Positions 1 to 7,390 of a DNA stretch of 33,587 nt are shown piece after piece. A program made the position numbers and the translations under genes. Position 1 is the first letter of the stretch; each line of letters opens with the position of its first letter. The notes under the pieces were generated by a model. The model was not told the DNA's origin. It saw nothing but the letters and a program-made list of their open reading frames with translations, and did no database searches. The stretch comes from Candidatus Omnitrophota bacterium (GTDB taxonomy: Bacteria; Hinthialibacterota; Hinthialibacteria; Hinthialibacterales; Hinthialibacteraceae): positions 66,158 through 99,744 of the forward strand of contig JBFMBP010000178.1 of the NCBI GenBank assembly GCA_040755155.1, written 5' to 3'.

Positions 1-61
1 GCGGGCTATGCTTCTTTGCCTCTGGCTTTGGGACTGGAGGACTTGTCTTCTTGTCTCCCAA

Positions 62-199
62 TCTCCTCTGGTGGGCTACGCTTCGCTTTGAGCCCACCCT
101 ACAAACATGTCGCCTTGTCTCCCTATCACCAGTCTCCTCTGGTGGGCTACGCTTCGCTTTGAGCCCACCCTACAAACATGTCGCCTTGTCTCCCTATCG
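62..199. repeat. 71-bp tandem duplication with embedded hairpins
   Basis: Two near-identical 71-bp units begin at 62 and 133. Each contains a short inverted repeat, GGTGGGCT (70-77 and 141-148) against AGCCCACC (91-98 and 162-169), followed by CCCTACAAACATG and a pyrimidine-rich GTCTCCCTATC tail. The hairpin part recurs at 5545-5573. The rest of 1-361 holds only related low-complexity GTCTCCC sequence and a short TACA microsatellite near 218-234. I see no gene there; the one short open frame across it reads through the repeats. Confidence 0.85.
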
Positions 200-361
200 C
201 CGTTTTAAGTCCGCCCTACATACATACATATACGTTTATCTGTGCGGATGAATGGAAATAAGGATTAGAAAGGAAGGTTGGTTCGATTTGACGAAAAATC
301 AAGATGCGTAATGCGTATTTTAGACAATTCCATAGGATGGCCTATTCATGGATAAGCGGTA

Positions 362-1534
362 CTAGGCCATTTTTACAATTTTCGAACGCATGGCTTTGGG
401 ACAGATTTCATCCTCTTTTTCGAGGATGCGTTCGTACAGGTCTTCATATTGCGAAGTAATGCTATCGACTTGGAAATGTTCGAGAATTCTGCGCCGGCCC
501 GCTTTTCCCATGCGTTCCTTCAAACCGGGCGTCGCCAGGATGCGGATGGCCGCTTCCGTCAAACCCTGAATGCAACCGGCGGGCGCCAAGAGGCCGGTAA
601 CGCCGTCTTCCACTACTTCCGGCACGCCGCCGACGCGCGTCGCCACTACGGGAACTTCGCAGGCCATCGCTTCCGCAATAGTCATCCCGAAGGATTCCGT
701 TTGCGATGCCGATATCAGCAGGTCCGCCTCTTGCAACGTGGCCGCTACGTCGGTTTGCGCTCCCCGGAACTCTACTTTTTCCCGCAGCCCCAGCCGGTCG
801 ATCAATTGTTCCGCCGCTAGACGATCGGGACCGTCTCCCACCAGAATCAAACGGACGGGTAATACAGCCGAAATCAGATCGAATACTTTAATGATATCCG
901 GCAACCGTTTTACGGGGCGGAAATTGCTGATGTGAACGATATTTTTCGGGGCGCAGAAACACTTTGTTTTTTTGTCCGGCAGCGGGGCGAACCTGTCCGT
1001 ATCGATGGGATTGTAGATCACGTGGATATCCCGGCCGATTTCGAACTGCCGCAGGGTGGATTGCTTGAGATATTCGCTGACGGCGGTAACAACGTCGCTG
1101 GAATCGATGCTGAATTCCACGATGGATTTGTAGGAGGGCATTTGCCCTACTAGTTCCGTATCGGTGCCGTGCAAAGTAGTAACGACTTTCAACTTTTGCT
1201 CTCCCCGGCTGCAAAGCATATGCTTCGCCAACAGCGCCGAGGTGGAATGGGGGATGGCGTAATGGACATGAAGAATGTCGAGTGGATCGAGGCGGCTGGT
1301 TTCGTAGATGCTGGAGGCCAAGGCAAGCGTATAAGGCGGAAAACGGAAAAGAGGATAGAGAGGAACGTCGACGTGATGAAAATGAAACTGATCCGTAATG
1401 CCTTCCAATTTATAAGGCACGTCATAACTGAAGAAATGAATTTGATGCCCGCGCCGCGAAAGGGCAATGCCCAGTTCCGTGGCCACGATGCCGCTGCCGC
1501 CGATGGATGGATAACATACGATTCCGATTTTCAT
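362..1534 (-). CDS. bshA: N-acetyl-alpha-D-glucosaminyl L-malate synthase (bacillithiol step 1)
   Basis: This 390-residue GT-B glycosyltransferase (family GT4) joins UDP-GlcNAc to L-malate in the cytoplasm, the first step of bacillithiol synthesis. The N-terminus reads MKIGIVCYPSIGGSGIVATE, the glycine-rich donor/acceptor loop typical of BshA. It is followed by HVHYAIPHS, VTTLHGTD and VSNFRPVKR, all in the BshA order, and by the late EAMACEVPVVATRVGG segment of GT4 enzymes. Length matches the Bacillus enzyme (about 380). The start is an ATG preceded by AGGGGA about seven bases upstream. No bshB or bshC gene lies in the window, so the rest of the pathway would have to be elsewhere. It is downstream of, and codirectional with, the SPFH/ribbon-helix-helix pair, but a 131-bp gap suggests its own transcript. 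The main alternative would be another GT4 enzyme, which the N-terminal motif makes unlikely. Confidence 0.93.
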   Translation of the reverse strand: MKIGIVCYPSIGGSGIVATELGIALSRRGHQIHFFSYDVPYKLEGITDQFHFHHVDVPLYPLFRFPPYTLALASSIYETSRLDPLDILHVHYAIPHSTSALLAKHMLCSRGEQKLKVVTTLHGTDTELVGQMPSYKSIVEFSIDSSDVVTAVSEYLKQSTLRQFEIGRDIHVIYNPIDTDRFAPLPDKKTKCFCAPKNIVHISNFRPVKRLPDIIKVFDLISAVLPVRLILVGDGPDRLAAEQLIDRLGLREKVEFRGAQTDVAATLQEADLLISASQTESFGMTIAEAMACEVPVVATRVGGVPEVVEDGVTGLLAPAGCIQGLTEAAIRILATPGLKERMGKAGRRRILEHFQVDSITSQYEDLYERILEKEDEICPKAMRSKIVKMA

Positions 1535-1665
1535 GATTTGTCCCCTGCGGCGCCGCCGCCGATCTTATATAGGTAGAGTTTGCCTTGATTTGGCATTCTT
1601 TCCAGGGGAACGCGGAAATGGCGAGCGTCAATGCAAGGGAAGGGAAGAATCAATGCGAGTTCGAT

Positions 1666-1845
1666 TTACATCGGCTTCTCTTTCTCTTTTTCATTTAAAT
1701 TGATTTTTCTTCTCCGCATGACGGCCTCGCGCAGGATGAACTCAATCTGGCTGTTGACGCTGCGCAATTCCTGCGCCGCCCAGGAATTGAGTTCATCCCA
1801 TAGCCGAGGATCCAATCGCAAGAGAAAACTTTTTCGATTCGACAT
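1666..1845 (-). CDS. small ribbon-helix-helix (Arc-like) DNA-binding protein
   Basis: A 59-residue protein with the ribbon-helix-helix layout: beta strand KSFLLRLDP, helix A RLWDELNSWAAQEL, turn RSVNSQ, helix B IEFILREAVMRRR, and a charged tail. Arc/MetJ-type proteins dimerise through the strand, whose alternate residues enter the DNA major groove. I place the start at the ATG at 1845, with AAGG about nine bases upstream. A TTG at 1854 would add three residues but leaves no room for a ribosome binding site. It lies 59 bp downstream of the SPFH gene on the same strand, probably in one transcript, and a short hairpin repeat sits in the gap. Next to a membrane protein with no toxin gene in view, it could be an autoregulator or have a non-TA role. 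The target is unknown. Confidence 0.75.
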   Translation of the reverse strand: MSNRKSFLLRLDPRLWDELNSWAAQELRSVNSQIEFILREAVMRRRKINLNEKEKEKPM

Positions 1846-1866
1846 TGCAAACAACCTTAAAAAAAC

Positions 1867-1895
1867 GATGGATCAAAAAACGCGCCCCATCCTAC
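1867..1895. repeat. short GATGG-GTC hairpin repeat
   Basis: One of a family of roughly 29-bp imperfect inverted repeats of the form GATGGRTC-loop-GCGMCCCATCCTAC. Others are at 22831-22859 and 26613-26641 (reverse orientation), with a weaker copy at 22624-22648. This one lies between the SPFH stop and the start of the ribbon-helix-helix gene, so it would form a hairpin inside the shared transcript. Confidence 0.7.
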
Positions 1896-1904
1896 TTTTT
1901 CGAA

Positions 1905-2783
1905 TCAGCTATACAGCGTCCCCGTATTCACAATCGGATGGGCGGCTTCTTCTCCGCAGAGAACGACGAGCAGATTGCTGATCATGGCCGCCTTGCGTTC
2001 GTCGTCCAACTCGATGATGTGTTTTTCGCTGAGATGCTTCAGCGCCATTTCCACCATGCCCACCGCCCCTTCGACGATCAATTTCCGCGCCGCGATGACC
2101 GCCTGCGCTTGTTGCCGCCGCAACATGGCCCCGGCGATTTCGGAAGCGTATGCTAGGTGGCTGATGCGCGCTTCCTGGACTTCGACGCCGGCGCGCGCGA
2201 GCCGTTCTTGCAGTTCTTTTTGCAATTCGCGATTCACTTCATCCGTCCCTTGCCGCAGGGAAACCACTTCATCTTCCGAATCGTAAGGATAGCGTCCCGC
2301 CAGATGGCGCACCGCCGCTTCGCTTTGCACTTCCACGTAATCTTCGTAGTCGTCTACGTCGAAGAGAGCTTCCGCTGTATTGCGCACTCGCCACACCACG
2401 ACGGCGGCGATTTCGATGGGATTGCCGTGGTTGTCGTTGACTTTCAATTTCTCGCCGTTGAGATTGCGCGCCCGCAGGGATATTTTCTTGACGATGGCAA
2501 AGGGATTGCGCCAACAAAAGCCATTGGTTTTTACCGTCCCCAGGTAATGGCCAAACAGCAGAATCGCTCCCGCCTGGTTGGGATTGAGGATGAAAAAGCC
2601 AATGCATAGCAAAATAAAGACGATGAGACAAATGCCTGCATAAAGAAATTCCCAAGGATTTCCCTGCGCAATGGCAGTATGAATCCCTTGGTTGATAAAC
2701 CAAACAATCAACGCCAATACAATGATGGAGGGGAGAAGCATCAACCATCCCGATATCGATTTTTTTTCAATTTCCTGGGTCAT
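1905..2783 (-). CDS. SPFH/band-7 domain membrane protein (stomatin/prohibitin-like)
   Basis: This 292-residue protein has two N-terminal hydrophobic segments (about residues 12-30 and 44-66), then an SPFH domain. The domain opens with [20 protein letters not shown] and continues through [14 protein letters not shown] and [18 protein letters not shown] charged stretch follows ([20 protein letters not shown], then [20 protein letters not shown]), probably helical and used for oligomerisation. Bacterial SPFH proteins form membrane-associated oligomers, often linked to protease control or membrane microdomains; the specific client is not shown here. No NfeD partner is adjacent. The ATG at 2783 has GGAGA upstream. 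It is the first gene of a probable two-gene unit with the ribbon-helix-helix protein and faces an AT-rich region with a candidate promoter at 2839-2866. Confidence 0.88.
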   Translation of the reverse strand: MTQEIEKKSISGWLMLLPSIIVLALIVWFINQGIHTAIAQGNPWEFLYAGICLIVFILLCIGFFILNPNQAGAILLFGHYLGTVKTNGFCWRNPFAIVKKISLRARNLNGEKLKVNDNHGNPIEIAAVVVWRVRNTAEALFDVDDYEDYVEVQSEAAVRHLAGRYPYDSEDEVVSLRQGTDEVNRELQKELQERLARAGVEVQEARISHLAYASEIAGAMLRRQQAQAVIAARKLIVEGAVGMVEMALKHLSEKHIIELDDERKAAMISNLLVVLCGEEAAHPIVNTGTLYS

Positions 2784-2838
2784 GACTTTGTCTCCTTAAC
2801 TTATTTATTGAATGGAATAATATTTCTTTGATACCTAA

Positions 2839-2866
2839 ATGATATCACATTTATATAAAAATACAA
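2839..2866 (-). promoter_or_regulatory. candidate sigma70-type promoter for the SPFH gene
   Basis: On the minus strand, TTGTAT (2866-2861) and TATCAT (2844-2839) are separated by 16 bases, about 55 bp upstream of the SPFH start. This is a pattern match only; the region is AT-rich, so chance matches are possible. Confidence 0.35.
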
Positions 2867-2977
2867 GAGAGAATTTTTTATATATTTATTTTTTCTGTCC
2901 GAATATGATTCGAATTTTGTCTTGTCATGTTATGAAAGAAAATCAAATTTTCATCTGCTAAAATGAATGGAAAGTAC

Positions 2978-3006
2978 TTGATATTCAAGAAAATATGAAA
3001 TATAAA
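2978..3006 (+). promoter_or_regulatory. candidate sigma70-type promoter for the cohesin-like gene
   Basis: TTGATA at 2978-2983 and TATAAA at 3001-3006 are 17 bases apart, about 43 bp upstream of the ATG at 3049. Spacing and both hexamers are close to consensus. The surrounding 265 bp between the divergent SPFH and cohesin-like genes are AT-rich and hold no other gene. Confidence 0.5.
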
Positions 3007-3048
3007 TTATAATAATTGTAATGCGATCATGATAATGGAGGGTTGTTC

Positions 3049-3888
3049 ATGAAGCGTTTTTTGATGATATTCGAGCTATTTTTTCTGTTCGCGTATGTTT
3101 TTTTTGCGATCGATTCGTTTTCGTCCGAGTCGAGGGATTGGTTCGATTTTCCCATTTTAATTGGCGATACGGACGGCGTTTACAGCGTGATAGCGTCAGT
3201 GGTTTACGATGAAGCGATATTGGAATACGCCGCTTACGATTTGGGTGAGGCTGCCGCTTTTTGGATGGCGGCGGTCAATCAGGGGGTTAGCGGAAAAGTA
3301 ACGATTGCGATGGCGGGCGCCGCGCCTTTATTGAAAAGCGGGTCGTTGATGATTCTGCATTTTAAGATCAAGAATAACGCCGAATTAATGGATTCTGTTC
3401 GCATGGAATCCGCCTTGCTAAATGACGGAAGAATCGGTGCAACGATCGCAGATGGCCGGATTGAAGTGGACTCCCGTTTTATCTCATTTCCCGGCAGCAT
3501 CCTAGCGGGGCCATCGATTCCCGTTCCTATCATGATCGACGATGCTAGCGGGGTAAATTCGTTTCGGGCGGCTGTGGGGTTTGACGAGAATAGGATGCGC
3601 TTCGCCGGATGGGAAAAAGGTTTTATCCCCTCCGATTGGACGGCGTCCATTCTGCAAGAGACGGAGAAAATCCTCATCGAATTATCGGGGAAAACTTTTT
3701 TAGATAAGATCGGCGGTCCTTTGATCGTCCTACGCTTCGAACCGCTGGAGCGCATTCTGGCGGGCGAAGCGGCGGGGATTCGTATCGAATCGGCGGCGCT
3801 TAACGAGGGAAGAATTTTGGCAAAAATCTCGGCGGAACCAAGCCGGTTTGAGACGGTGACGGCGGTAGGCGATTGGGCGAATTATTAA
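3049..3888 (+). CDS. secreted protein with two cohesin-like modules
   Basis: A 279-residue protein with a signal peptide (MKRF, a run of F/L/V, then a likely cleavage near residues 22-28). Two beta-rich repeats follow. Module 1 (about 35-140) has VYDEAILEY, KVTIAMAGAAPLLKSGSLMI, LHFKIK and ALLNDGRIGATIADGRIEV. Module 2 (about 150-270) has VGFDENRMRFAGW, LIELSGKTF, LIVLRFEPL and ALNEGRILA. The order (DPxxLEY-type strand, glycine-rich middle, LxFK strand, closing NDG turn) is that of cohesin/carbohydrate-binding-type jelly rolls; the assignment rests on pattern recognition and the sequence is divergent. Cohesins bind dockerins, and a dockerin-bearing protease lies about 6 kb away. I see no sortase signal or anchoring segment. 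The ATG at 3049 follows GGAGG at correct spacing; a TTG six bases upstream is less likely. Confidence 0.6.
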   Translation: MKRFLMIFELFFLFAYVFFAIDSFSSESRDWFDFPILIGDTDGVYSVIASVVYDEAILEYAAYDLGEAAAFWMAAVNQGVSGKVTIAMAGAAPLLKSGSLMILHFKIKNNAELMDSVRMESALLNDGRIGATIADGRIEVDSRFISFPGSILAGPSIPVPIMIDDASGVNSFRAAVGFDENRMRFAGWEKGFIPSDWTASILQETEKILIELSGKTFLDKIGGPLIVLRFEPLERILAGEAAGIRIESAALNEGRILAKISAEPSRFETVTAVGDWANY

Positions 3889-3890
3889 AT

Positions 3891-3925
3891 GGGACTGTGG
3901 GACTTTGGGACTGTGGGACTTTGGG
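3891..3925 (+). repeat. G-rich GGGAC minisatellite directly after a stop codon
   Basis: Starting three bases after the TAA of the cohesin-like gene, five GGG tracts are spaced by five bases (ACTGT or ACTTT alternately), giving an 8-bp/16-bp repeat on the coding strand. The spacing fits the G3+N1-7 pattern for an intramolecular G-quadruplex. Similar tracts follow other genes in this window (see 4098-4137, 5665-5732, 17442-17597). Confidence 0.8.
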
Positions 3926-3960
3926 ATTAATACCAACCTGCAATAAGATTGTAACTTATA

Positions 3961-4055
3961 ATTCCCTCGCCCTCTGGAAGAGGGTTAGGGTGAGGGAATT
4001 ATAAGTCTAATAATATCAACCCTCACCTAACCTCTCCCCATCATGGGAGAGGAAT
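3961..4055. repeat. paired-arm palindromic repeat (core-only type), copy 1
   Basis: Left arm: ATTCCCTCGCCCT, then AGAGGGTTAGGGTGAGGG. The centre is AT-rich and contains ATAAGTCTAATA. Right arm: AACCCTCACCTAACCTC, then CCATCATGGGAGAGGAAT. The two arms can pair with each other (GTTAGGGTGAGGG with CCCTCACCTAAC) and each can also fold locally. Copy 2 is at 10030-10125. The layout matches the core of the 153-bp element found elsewhere in the window but lacks its terminal inverted repeats. It lies between the convergent cohesin-like and nucleotidyltransferase genes. Confidence 0.8.
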
Positions 4056-4097
4056 TTTAAAAGCAATGAAATAAATAGTGATGGGTGTATAGATTTG

Positions 4098-4137
4098 TCC
4101 CCCAGTCCCCCAGTCACAATGTCACCCAGTCTTCTCT
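4098..4137 (-). repeat. CCCAGTC/GTCCCC minisatellite abutting a stop codon
   Basis: Imperfect repeats of GTCCCCCA and GTCACCCA end two bases before the stop codon of the nucleotidyltransferase. In the sense of that gene they are G-rich (GGGGGACT units) and begin right after the stop. Three strong G tracts are present, one fewer than a full quadruplex pattern. Confidence 0.6.
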
Positions 4138-4139
4138 TT

Positions 4140-5516
4140 TCACCAGCCGTATTTTTGCGGTCCCCAGGTTGAGCGCGCTAATTCTTGTTTGACGTAGATT
4201 AACGTATTGTTGGGCAAATCTTCCTGCAGAATGACGCCGGCGCCGATGATGCTGTAGGGGCCGACTTTTACGCCGGGCATGAGGATGGCGTTGACGCCGG
4301 TGCGGGTGTAATCTCCGAGATAGGAAGCGTTGGCGCAGTGGGAGTTGGGATTCTCGCGCCTTCCCTTGATGCGGTGCAGGGTGTTTTGATCGTCAAAGCG
4401 CAGGTTGCCGCAAACCGTAGCCGCGCCCAGGTCGGCGGATCGTCCGATGATTCCCCAATATTCGCCGTAGTGATAGGAGTAAGCGCCGTCCATAAGAATG
4501 CCGCCGAATTCGGCGGCGTGGCCGACGACGCAACGGGCGCCAATGGCGCTTTCCGGTTCGATTTTGCAATATTCGCGCACGATGGCGCCGTCGCCGATGA
4601 TGGTGTTCGCGCCGACGATGGCTCCATCGACGATTTTGACGTTTTTGCCCGTCCACAAGGGGCCTTTAATCTTCACGCCGCGACCGATGAAAGTTCCTTC
4701 GCCCAAGACGACAGGCCCCGCGATTTCCGCGCCCTCTTCCACTTTAGCGCCGGGAGCGATTTCGTTCGTTAGGAGCTTCAAACCCATATCCTTGAGCATG
4801 GCGGAGTTGGCTTCCAGCAGATGCCAGGGCTTATCGATATCGATAAAATAGCCTTTCGTCTCCACGGCGCGCACGGTTCCGCCGTTTTGGATGAAGCGGC
4901 TGATCGATTCCGCTAGTTCCGATTCCAGCGGCGGCATATTGCCCACTTCCACCGAGGTCATGAGGCCGGGATTGTCTGCCAAGCGGGGAAGCATTGCCCG
5001 CGAGAGACGGTAGGCGCCGCAAAGACGATGCGACGCTTCGCGCGGATGCCCTAGAATTTGCGCGATGCGTTGGTTTTCCAGGTTGGCGCAGAGCCATTCG
5101 TGAGGCGGATTGGCGCCCAGCGGCTGCACCAGGGCGGCAGTTGTTTCTTTATCAGGCGCCGCTTGAAGCAGGGACCGCAGATCCTCTTCCGCGAAGAGAA
5201 CATCGCCGTAGATAACGGCGAATTCCTGATCTTTGACGAAGGCGAGACCGATCATCAGGGCGTCCGCCGTTCCGCCGATCGATTTCTGTTCCATGCACTG
5301 AACGCCCGCTTGGCCGGAAACGGCGTCCCGCACCTGTCCGCCCAGATGGCCTATTACTACGACGATATTTTTCACGCCGCACTTTTTGAGGGTGTCGATT
5401 TGCCAGCGGATGATAGGCCGATTGGCGACGGGCAGCGCCGCTTTAGGCCAGGTATCGCCATAAGGCCAAATTTTGCTTCCGCGTCCCGCCGCGAGGATAA
5501 TTGCCGTTTCGATCAT
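4140..5516 (-). CDS. sugar-1-phosphate nucleotidyltransferase with left-handed beta-helix domain
   Basis: A 458-residue cytosolic enzyme of GlmU-like build. Residues 1 to about 235 are a nucleotidyltransferase fold with the NTP loop LAAGRGSKIWP, a PKAALPVANRPI segment, GGTADAL and the metal-binding YGDVLF. Residues 240 to 458 are hexapeptide repeats of a left-handed beta-helix (GAKVEEGAEIAGPVVLGEGT, IGDGAIV, GVKVGPYSIIGAGVIL). It should activate a sugar phosphate (UTP or dTTP donor) and may acylate it. The usual GlmU acetyltransferase signature is altered (ATVCGNLRFDDQ where GlmU has a CNYDG-type motif), so glmU itself is unlikely and the substrate is open. The ATG at 5516 has only a weak GGTGG-type binding site. 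It follows a DegT-family aminotransferase on the same strand with 216 bp of repeats between; together they suggest supply of an amino- or deoxy-sugar. Confidence 0.8.
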   Translation of the reverse strand: MIETAIILAAGRGSKIWPYGDTWPKAALPVANRPIIRWQIDTLKKCGVKNIVVVIGHLGGQVRDAVSGQAGVQCMEQKSIGGTADALMIGLAFVKDQEFAVIYGDVLFAEEDLRSLLQAAPDKETTAALVQPLGANPPHEWLCANLENQRIAQILGHPREASHRLCGAYRLSRAMLPRLADNPGLMTSVEVGNMPPLESELAESISRFIQNGGTVRAVETKGYFIDIDKPWHLLEANSAMLKDMGLKLLTNEIAPGAKVEEGAEIAGPVVLGEGTFIGRGVKIKGPLWTGKNVKIVDGAIVGANTIIGDGAIVREYCKIEPESAIGARCVVGHAAEFGGILMDGAYSYHYGEYWGIIGRSADLGAATVCGNLRFDDQNTLHRIKGRRENPNSHCANASYLGDYTRTGVNAILMPGVKVGPYSIIGAGVILQEDLPNNTLIYVKQELARSTWGPQKYGW

Positions 5517-5544
5517 GGTTAGTTTCCACCCTTGCGTATTATAT

Positions 5545-5573
5545 GGTGGGCTACGCTTTGCTTTGAGCCCACC
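5545..5573. repeat. GGTGGGCT-AGCCCACC hairpin repeat, third copy
   Basis: Near-identical to the hairpin unit at 70-98 and 141-169, again followed by CCCTACAA. It sits about 30 bp upstream of the nucleotidyltransferase start, so it would be in that gene's leader if transcribed from the aminotransferase. Confidence 0.8.
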
Positions 5574-5581
5574 CTACAATC

Positions 5582-5622
<41 letters not shown>

Positions 5623-5664
5623 AACATGGGATGTTTCAAGGGCAGAAATAACCTTGTCTTAACG

Positions 5665-5732
5665 TCCAGTCACCCAGTCACCCAGTCTCCAAGTCCCCTT
5701 GTCCCCTTGTCCCTTTGTCCCTTTGTCCCTTT
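5665..5732 (-). repeat. G-rich GGGAC minisatellite directly after a stop codon
   Basis: On the plus strand this reads as repeats of CACCCAGT, then GTCCCCTT, then GTCCCTTT, ending at the base before the stop codon of the DegT aminotransferase. In the sense of that gene it is AAAGGGACAAAGGGACAAAG and continues, with five or more G tracts of three to four and five-base spacers, a G-quadruplex pattern placed immediately after the stop. Confidence 0.8.
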
Positions 5733-6959
5733 TCAAAGTGCTTCTTCTGCGTATTGCTGAATCTTGGTTATTGCTTCTGCGATGTCTTCCATATCCTTTT
5801 TTGTTCCTAAAAACATATTCTGAAATAGCCAAACGCCTTCCCGTTCGCAGACGCGGACGCATACAGGGCAAGTGGAGGGATCGAAATTGAACTTGCCTGC
5901 GTAAAGGGAGGCGTAGGCGGGCGTCTTTTCCGCGAAATGTTGGAAATAGGAATAATTCTGCAAAGGCAGGTAGCCGGTAGAACAAGGGATTCCTTCTTTT
6001 TCCAACGCTTCGGCGAATTTTGGCTTGGGTAGATTCTTGAAGGCTTCCGGCTGGTAGCGAATGACGCCGAGATGATGGGCGCGGCGGGTGGTTCCTGCGT
6101 GAGCGCCGGTGAAGGAGACGCCTTCGATATCTTCGAACAGGCGGCTGAGGTAGGCGAAATTCTCCTCGCGTTTTTGCATTTGCTCTTCGATGCGTTCCAT
6201 TCCCGTCAGCAATACGGCGGCTTGAAATGCGCCGAGACGGTGGTTGCCGCCCATTTCGTGATGGTCGTACCAGGCGCCGCCTTTCACCCGCCCGCAATTG
6301 ACGAAGCTGCGGATGCGGTCGGCTAGTTCCTCGTCGTTGGAGACGATGGCGCCGCCTTCGCCGGACGATAAGTTCTTCGTGGTTTGAAAAGAGAAGGTTC
6401 CCGCGTTGCCGATGGCGCCGACGCGGCGCCCTTTCCATTCCGCGCCATGCGCCTGGGCGGCGTCTTCCAGCACCAATAGATTATGTTCCTGGGCGATGGC
6501 CATGATGCCGTCCATATCCGCTGGATTGCCGGCGATGTGCACGGGGATGATGACTTTGGTGCGGGGAGTGACGGCGCGGCGGACGGCTTCGGGATCGATG
6601 TTATACGTTTCCGGATGGATATCGGCGAAGACGGGGATGGCGTTGCACGCTAACACGCCGATGGCGGTGGCGATGAAAGTGTAAGGCGGTATGATCGCCT
6701 CGTCGCCGGGGCCGACGCCCATCGCTTGCAAGGCGATGGAGATGGCTTCGGTTCCATTGGTGCAGGCGGCGGCGTATTTGGCGCCGCAGAAAGCGGCGAA
6801 TTGTTCTTCGAATTCCTTTATGGCGGGGGATCCGATGCCCCATTCGCGGCTTTCGAGGGTTCGGATCAAGGCCTCTTTTTCCGGTTCGCCATAAACAGGC
6901 CAGGGAGGAAACGGTTCGGTGCGGACGGGCGTTCCGCCTTTGATTGCCAATTGAGCCAC
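5733..6959 (-). CDS. DegT/DnrJ/EryC1/StrS-family PLP aminotransferase
   Basis: A 408-residue pyridoxal-phosphate enzyme of the sugar aminotransferase family, which transfers an amino group (usually from glutamate or glutamine) to a keto-sugar or inosose. Visible family features are GGTPVRTEPFP at the N-terminus, CTNGTEAISIALQA, EDAAQAHGA (D166 and Q169 contact PLP) and the Schiff-base lysine K195 in FSFQTTKNLSSGEGG. HRLGAFQAA and the DHHEMGGNHR loop resemble the branch containing 3-amino-5-hydroxybenzoate synthase and scyllo-inosose aminotransferases. The start is GTG at 6959 with AAGGAGAG six to seven bases upstream. The downstream nucleotidyltransferase is its likely pathway partner. The exact sugar cannot be read from sequence. 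Length is normal to slightly long for the family and the protein looks intact. Confidence 0.9.
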   Translation of the reverse strand: MAQLAIKGGTPVRTEPFPPWPVYGEPEKEALIRTLESREWGIGSPAIKEFEEQFAAFCGAKYAAACTNGTEAISIALQAMGVGPGDEAIIPPYTFIATAIGVLACNAIPVFADIHPETYNIDPEAVRRAVTPRTKVIIPVHIAGNPADMDGIMAIAQEHNLLVLEDAAQAHGAEWKGRRVGAIGNAGTFSFQTTKNLSSGEGGAIVSNDEELADRIRSFVNCGRVKGGAWYDHHEMGGNHRLGAFQAAVLLTGMERIEEQMQKREENFAYLSRLFEDIEGVSFTGAHAGTTRRAHHLGVIRYQPEAFKNLPKPKFAEALEKEGIPCSTGYLPLQNYSYFQHFAEKTPAYASLYAGKFNFDPSTCPVCVRVCEREGVWLFQNMFLGTKKDMEDIAEAITKIQQYAEEAL

Positions 6960-7000
6960 AGTTTTTCTCTCCTTACGATAGGTGTTCGCCTAAAACGTTT

Positions 7001-7172
7001 TTGAATCACGAAAGCGCGAAAAGGCGCGAATTCCACGAAATTTTCGAATCACGGATAACACGGATGTTTTTTGGATTTCACGGAAAAAACTATTCCCTAC
7101 GCGATCTCTTGCGCCAACCGTTTTATGTTTTTCGCGTTTTTCTTTTTTTTCTTTCGTGTTTTCGTGATTCAA
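7001..7172. repeat. 172-bp element with TTGAATCACGAAA terminal inverted repeats
   Basis: The ends are exact inverted repeats, TTGAATCACGAAA (7001-7013) and TTTCGTGATTCAA (7160-7172). The interior repeats the same words (GAATTCCACGAAATTTT, GAATCACGGATAACACGGA, GGATTTCACGGAAA). A degenerate second copy is at 19423-19576 and a fragment near 22356-22400. It fills most of the gap between the DegT gene and the divergent secreted-protein gene; no open frame of interest crosses it. Confidence 0.8.
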
Positions 7173-7390
7173 TACGAATACGAAATAACTCCATTTTATG
7201 TTTTTCATTGCGTATAACATGAGTTACTGATATCTGCGAAAGGGATGGTTCCCGCCTGTTTTGTCTGAACAGGGAGCATCGCCATTTTCTTCGGGAGATT
7301 CTATACTACTCTAACGGAAAGAAAAATAGCAAGCCGCCGTTTTCTTTTTCAAAGATATGGCGGCTTCTATTGCGCGAAAGGAGTTCAGCG

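Noticed and set aside
1666-2783. Toxin-antitoxin module
   Set aside because: The ribbon-helix-helix protein is antitoxin-like in fold, but its partner is an SPFH membrane protein and no toxin-like frame is adjacent.
4140-5516. Assignment as glmU
   Set aside because: The domain order fits, but the acetyltransferase signature is replaced and the genomic context is sugar modification, so a specific GlmU call is not supported.
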